Shown: piece after piece, positions 61,179 through 64,000 of the stretch | How the letters are laid out: every line of letters begins with the position of its first letter | Numbering within the stretch: position 1 is the stretch's first letter | Assembly (NCBI RefSeq): GCF_002563675.1 | Contig: NZ_PDJC01000001.1 | Location: forward strand, 1,488,001-1,552,000 | From: Propionicimonas paludicola | Lineage (GTDB): Bacteria; Actinomycetota; Actinomycetes; Propionibacteriales; Propionibacteriaceae | Direction of reading: 5' to 3' | Length of the DNA stretch: 64,000 nucleotides | Translations under genes and position numbers: made by a program | The notes under the pieces: model-generated | Told to the model about the DNA's origin: nothing | Database searches by the model: none | What the model saw: the letters and a program-made list of their open reading frames with translations, nothing else

Positions 61179-63472
61179 AGTGCCGTCAGCCGGGCTGCAC
61201 CGGCACCATCGTCGATGGCTACTGCGACGTCTGTGGCATGCCCGGCCAGGCCATGCCGGTCGGCCAAGGTCAGGCCGGCGCGCGGCCGTCCGGGCGGGCC
61301 ACCGGCCGCTGCACCCAACCCGGCTGCACCGGCTCGATCGTCGACGGCTACTGCGACGTCTGCGGCTCACCCAGCCAGGCCAGCGATCCGGCCAGCGCGC
61401 CCGCTGCGGTGCCCACCACCCGGACCTCGGCGCATCTGGGCTCCACTGCCCTGGGCTCGGCCCGGGTCACCTCCTTCGGTAGGCGCCCCACCCGACGGGC
61501 CGCCGGCCAGCCGACCAGCTCCGGCCAGATCGGCGCCGGGCTGACCCGCGTGCCGCCGGCTCCGGCCATCGATCCGGCCAAGGCCGTCCTGCCGCATCCT
61601 GAGGTTCCGCTGGACGCCCGGGTCTGCGCACGCTGCTCGGCCAAGGTGGGCCAAGGCGCCAAGGACGTGGCCAGCCGCTCCGAGGGCTTCTGCCCGAGCT
61701 GTGGAGCGCCCTACTCGTACGCCGTCAAGCTCTTCCCCGGCGATGTGGTGGCCGGGCAGTACGAGGTGATCGGTGCGCTGGCCCACGGCGGGATGGGCTG
61801 GATCTACCTGGCCCGCGACCGCAACGTCTCCGGACGCTGGGTGGTGCTGAAGGGCATGCTCAACACCGGCGACCCGGACGCCCTGGCCGCCACCATCGGC
61901 GAGCAGCGCTTCCTGGCCCGGGTGGAGCACCCGCTGATCGTCGAGATCTTCAACTTCGTCACCCACCAGGGCGCCGGCTACATCGTCATGGAGTACGTCG
62001 GCGGCCGGTCGCTGAAGCAGCTGCTCAAGCAGCGGATGGTGGCCAACGGCGACCAGGTCGATCCGCTCCCCGTGGAGTGGTCGTTGGCCTTCCTGATCGA
62101 AATCCTGCCCGCCTTCGGCTACCTGCACTCACTGAACCTTCTCTACTGCGACTTCAAGCCTGACAACGTGATTCAGGTCGGCGACTCGCTGAAGCTGATC
62201 GACCTGGGCGGCGTCCGACATGCCGGCGACGAGGACTCGGCCATCTACGGGACGGTCGGCTTCCAGGCGCCGGAGGTGGCCACCCTCGGCCCGTCCATCG
62301 CCTCCGACATCTACACGGTCGGACGCACCTTGATGGTGCTGTCGGCCGACGTCCCCGGCTACCGCAGCCAGTACGAAACCACCCTGCCGCCGGCCGAGGA
62401 GCTGCCCGCCTTCGCCGAGCACGACTCGCTGTACCGGCTGCTGCTCAAGTGCTGTGCGCCCGACCCCAACGACCGATTCACCTCGGCAGAGGAACTGCGC
62501 CAGCAGATGCTGGGGGTGCTCCGCGAGGTGGTCGCCAGCCGGACCTCCGCGGTGGCCACCACGTCGGCCCCATCGGCGCTGTTCGATCCGCCGACGGTCT
62601 CCAGCGAGCGGTCCGGACAACTCCCCCGGCTGCGCCTGGACCCTGCCGATCTGAACGCCGACTGGCTGCACCGGATCGCCGACGAGGCGCCCGCCCAGCG
62701 GCTGAAGGCGCTGAGCAGCCCGCCGTCGCAGTCCCCGGCCGTGGTCGTGGCCCGCGGCCAAGCCGCCCTGGAGACCGGAGACCTGCGCCTGCTGGACCGC
62801 TGCGTGCAGCGGCTGCTCGATGAGGACCCCTGGGAGTGGCGGGCGGTCTGGCTGGCCGGTCTCGGCGCGCTGGCGGCCAAGGACTACCGCAACGCGCAAA
62901 GCGCCTTCAATGCCGTCTACGGACAGCTGCCCGGAGAACTGGCACCGAAGCTGGCCCTGGCCCTTGCCTGCGAGCTGGGCGGTGAGTTCGATCTGGCCGA
63001 GAGCCTCTACCAGACCTGCGCGGCCACCGATCAGGCCTACCTGACTCCGGCCGCATTCGGATTGTCCCGGCTGCGTTCCAACCGTGGCGATCTGGCCGGT
63101 TCCTTGCAGGCGTTGTCCCTGGTCCCGAGCACCTCGCGCGGCTACCCGGAGTCGCTGCGGCTGCGCGCCGGACGCATGGTCAGCCTGGCCGCCGATCCGG
63201 ACGGGATCAACCAAGCGCTGGTGGCCGTCGAGCGGGCACCACTGGAACTCGTCGAGAACCGTGGCTACCGCGCCACCCTGCTCGAGCGAGCCGCCCGGCT
63301 GGCCGATCAGCGCGGTCCGCTGACCATTTCCGGCAAGAAGGTCGAGGCGGCCGAACTACGCGCCAAGCTCGCCGACACCTACCGGGAACTGGCCCGGCTC
63401 ACCGACGACCCGGGGATCCGGGCCGGCTGGGTGGACCTGGCCAACTCGCTACGACCCTGGAGCCTGCTGTGA
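61175..63472 (+). CDS. pknG: PknG-like serine/threonine kinase with two extra N-terminal zinc ribbons
   Basis: A 765-residue cytoplasmic kinase. Two near-identical ribbons of type [16 protein letters not shown] occupy residues 1-65. A rubredoxin-like site (CARC then [10 protein letters not shown]) precedes the kinase. Kinase motifs match PknG rather than classical PASTA kinases: [19 protein letters not shown] (ATP loop), the Lys in [15 protein letters not shown] instead of HRD, IDLGG instead of DFG, and [15 protein letters not shown] region follows (about residues 480-765). In actinobacteria PknG phosphorylates the FHA protein OdhI/GarA to control 2-oxoglutarate metabolism. The neighbours here are TelA-type genes rather than glnH, so the input signal may differ. 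Confidence 0.9.
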   Translation: MKCRQPGCTGTIVDGYCDVCGMPGQAMPVGQGQAGARPSGRATGRCTQPGCTGSIVDGYCDVCGSPSQASDPASAPAAVPTTRTSAHLGSTALGSARVTSFGRRPTRRAAGQPTSSGQIGAGLTRVPPAPAIDPAKAVLPHPEVPLDARVCARCSAKVGQGAKDVASRSEGFCPSCGAPYSYAVKLFPGDVVAGQYEVIGALAHGGMGWIYLARDRNVSGRWVVLKGMLNTGDPDALAATIGEQRFLARVEHPLIVEIFNFVTHQGAGYIVMEYVGGRSLKQLLKQRMVANGDQVDPLPVEWSLAFLIEILPAFGYLHSLNLLYCDFKPDNVIQVGDSLKLIDLGGVRHAGDEDSAIYGTVGFQAPEVATLGPSIASDIYTVGRTLMVLSADVPGYRSQYETTLPPAEELPAFAEHDSLYRLLLKCCAPDPNDRFTSAEELRQQMLGVLREVVASRTSAVATTSAPSALFDPPTVSSERSGQLPRLRLDPADLNADWLHRIADEAPAQRLKALSSPPSQSPAVVVARGQAALETGDLRLLDRCVQRLLDEDPWEWRAVWLAGLGALAAKDYRNAQSAFNAVYGQLPGELAPKLALALACELGGEFDLAESLYQTCAATDQAYLTPAAFGLSRLRSNRGDLAGSLQALSLVPSTSRGYPESLRLRAGRMVSLAADPDGINQALVAVERAPLELVENRGYRATLLERAARLADQRGPLTISGKKVEAAELRAKLADTYRELARLTDDPGIRAGWVDLANSLRPWSLL

Positions 63473-64000
63473 CCACCGCCGATTGGCCGCTGTTGCCGAC
63501 CTGCCCGACGTGTGGGGCGCCGGTCAGTGCGTCCGCCTCGTTCTGTGAAGCCTGCGGCGGAGAGCTGACTCCGACCGAGCCGGCGCCGGCCGCGAGCCTG
63601 CCCGCCGAGCCGTTCTCGGGCCAGACCCAGCGGCTGGGCAGCCGAGCCAGCCAGGCCACCGAATGCATCTCCTGCGGCGGCCCGGTCGGCGCCGACGGCT
63701 ACTGCCAGCTGTGTGGCACCAAGGCGCCCAGCGCCCGCGATCACTACCGCCAATCCCCTGCCGACTGGGTGGCCGGCGTCTGCGACCGCGGCCAGACCCA
63801 TCCGCGCAACGAAGACGCCATGGCGCTATGGGCGCAGGCCGACCATGCGGTGCTGGTGGTCTGCGACGGGGTGTCCACCAGCACTGACTCCGATGTCGCT
63901 GCCCAGGCCGGCGCCGAGGCGGCCCGCGATCTGCTGGTCGAGCGGCTCGGCTCCATCGAGACCGGCTCCGCCGACGCCGTACAGGCGGCCCTGACCGAGG
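63469..64000 (+). CDS. PP2C-type protein phosphatase with zinc ribbons, 3' truncated by the window
   Basis: GTG 63469 overlaps the kinase stop (GTGA). The N-terminus holds two Cys ribbons (CPTCGAP with FCEACGGEL, and CISCGGPVGADGYCQLCG). From about residue 100 a PP2C domain starts with GVCDRGQTHPRNEDAMALW and continues AVLVVCDGVSTSTDSD, which includes the metal-binding D and G of PPM phosphatases. The gene runs off the right edge. It most likely reverses phosphorylation by the adjacent PknG-like kinase; the shared ribbon type could be a common docking element. Confidence 0.9.
   Translation, partial: MTTADWPLLPTCPTCGAPVSASASFCEACGGELTPTEPAPAASLPAEPFSGQTQRLGSRASQATECISCGGPVGADGYCQLCGTKAPSARDHYRQSPADWVAGVCDRGQTHPRNEDAMALWAQADHAVLVVCDGVSTSTDSDVAAQAGAEAARDLLVERLGSIETGSADAVQAALTE

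Noticed and set aside
1-64000. CRISPR arrays, insertion sequences and rRNA genes
   Set aside because: No regularly spaced short repeats, transposase-like proteins or rRNA-like sequence were recognised by reading.

Overview
The window is high-GC DNA from an actinomycete. Evidence: pervasive G/C third positions, many GTG starts, 4-nt ATGA/GTGA gene overlaps, long antisense shadow frames, and actinobacterial families (AdnAB, UvrD2, PknG, UPF0182, Zincin_2, a PPA1309-type protein). Family content points to the Propionibacteriales/Propionibacteriaceae, but that placement is inference. No 16S gene or species marker is present.

Layout. 1-5.5 kb: the end of a histidinol-phosphatase-like gene, then a five-gene peptide ABC importer (dppA-B-C-D-F order, minus strand). 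5.6-5.8 kb: an initiator tRNA with its own promoter and a strong hairpin. 5.8-22.9 kb: an accessory region of mostly orphan genes, low coding density, duplications and broken genes. It holds a 700-residue zinc-ribbon/PD-(D/E)XK protein, a VapBC-type toxin-antitoxin pair, a DUF6226-type protein, and a tightly coupled four-gene operon with two B12-dependent radical SAM enzymes and two GNAT/FemAB-like transferases. It also holds small membrane proteins and several fragments of a NifX-like gene whose intact copy marks the right edge (22938-23336). No integrase or transposase was seen.

23.3-39.7 kb: core genes, namely a UPF0303 protein, a two-subunit M16 peptidase, UPF0182, a PPA1309-type protein, a PDZ/Lon-like secreted protease, Zincin_2, a YgjP-like metallopeptidase, DUF5679, a ThiF/TOMM-like protein coupled to an ABC1 kinase, DUF4012 and UvrD2. 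The order resembles the Mycobacterium tuberculosis Rv3193c-Rv3202c block (from memory). 39.7-55.4 kb: a DNA-end-processing cluster with recC-recB-recD and a GNAT on the plus strand, then nudC, adnB and adnA on the minus strand. RecBCD appears inserted between uvrD2 and nudC of the conserved block, so two complete end-resection machines sit side by side next to a third superfamily 1 helicase.

55.5-64 kb: one long plus-strand operon of TelA, a small partner, a CbxX-like AAA ATPase, a four-TM protein, a coiled-coil protein, a PknG-like kinase with extra zinc ribbons and a zinc-ribbon PP2C phosphatase cut by the window edge. This looks like a kinase/phosphatase signalling module attached to a TelA/AAA system.

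The best candidates for undescribed biology are the radical SAM/GNAT operon (13974-18784), the zinc-ribbon nuclease-like protein (6006-8108), the NifX-derived repeats suggesting an insertion hot spot, and the TelA-AAA-PknG-PP2C operon.
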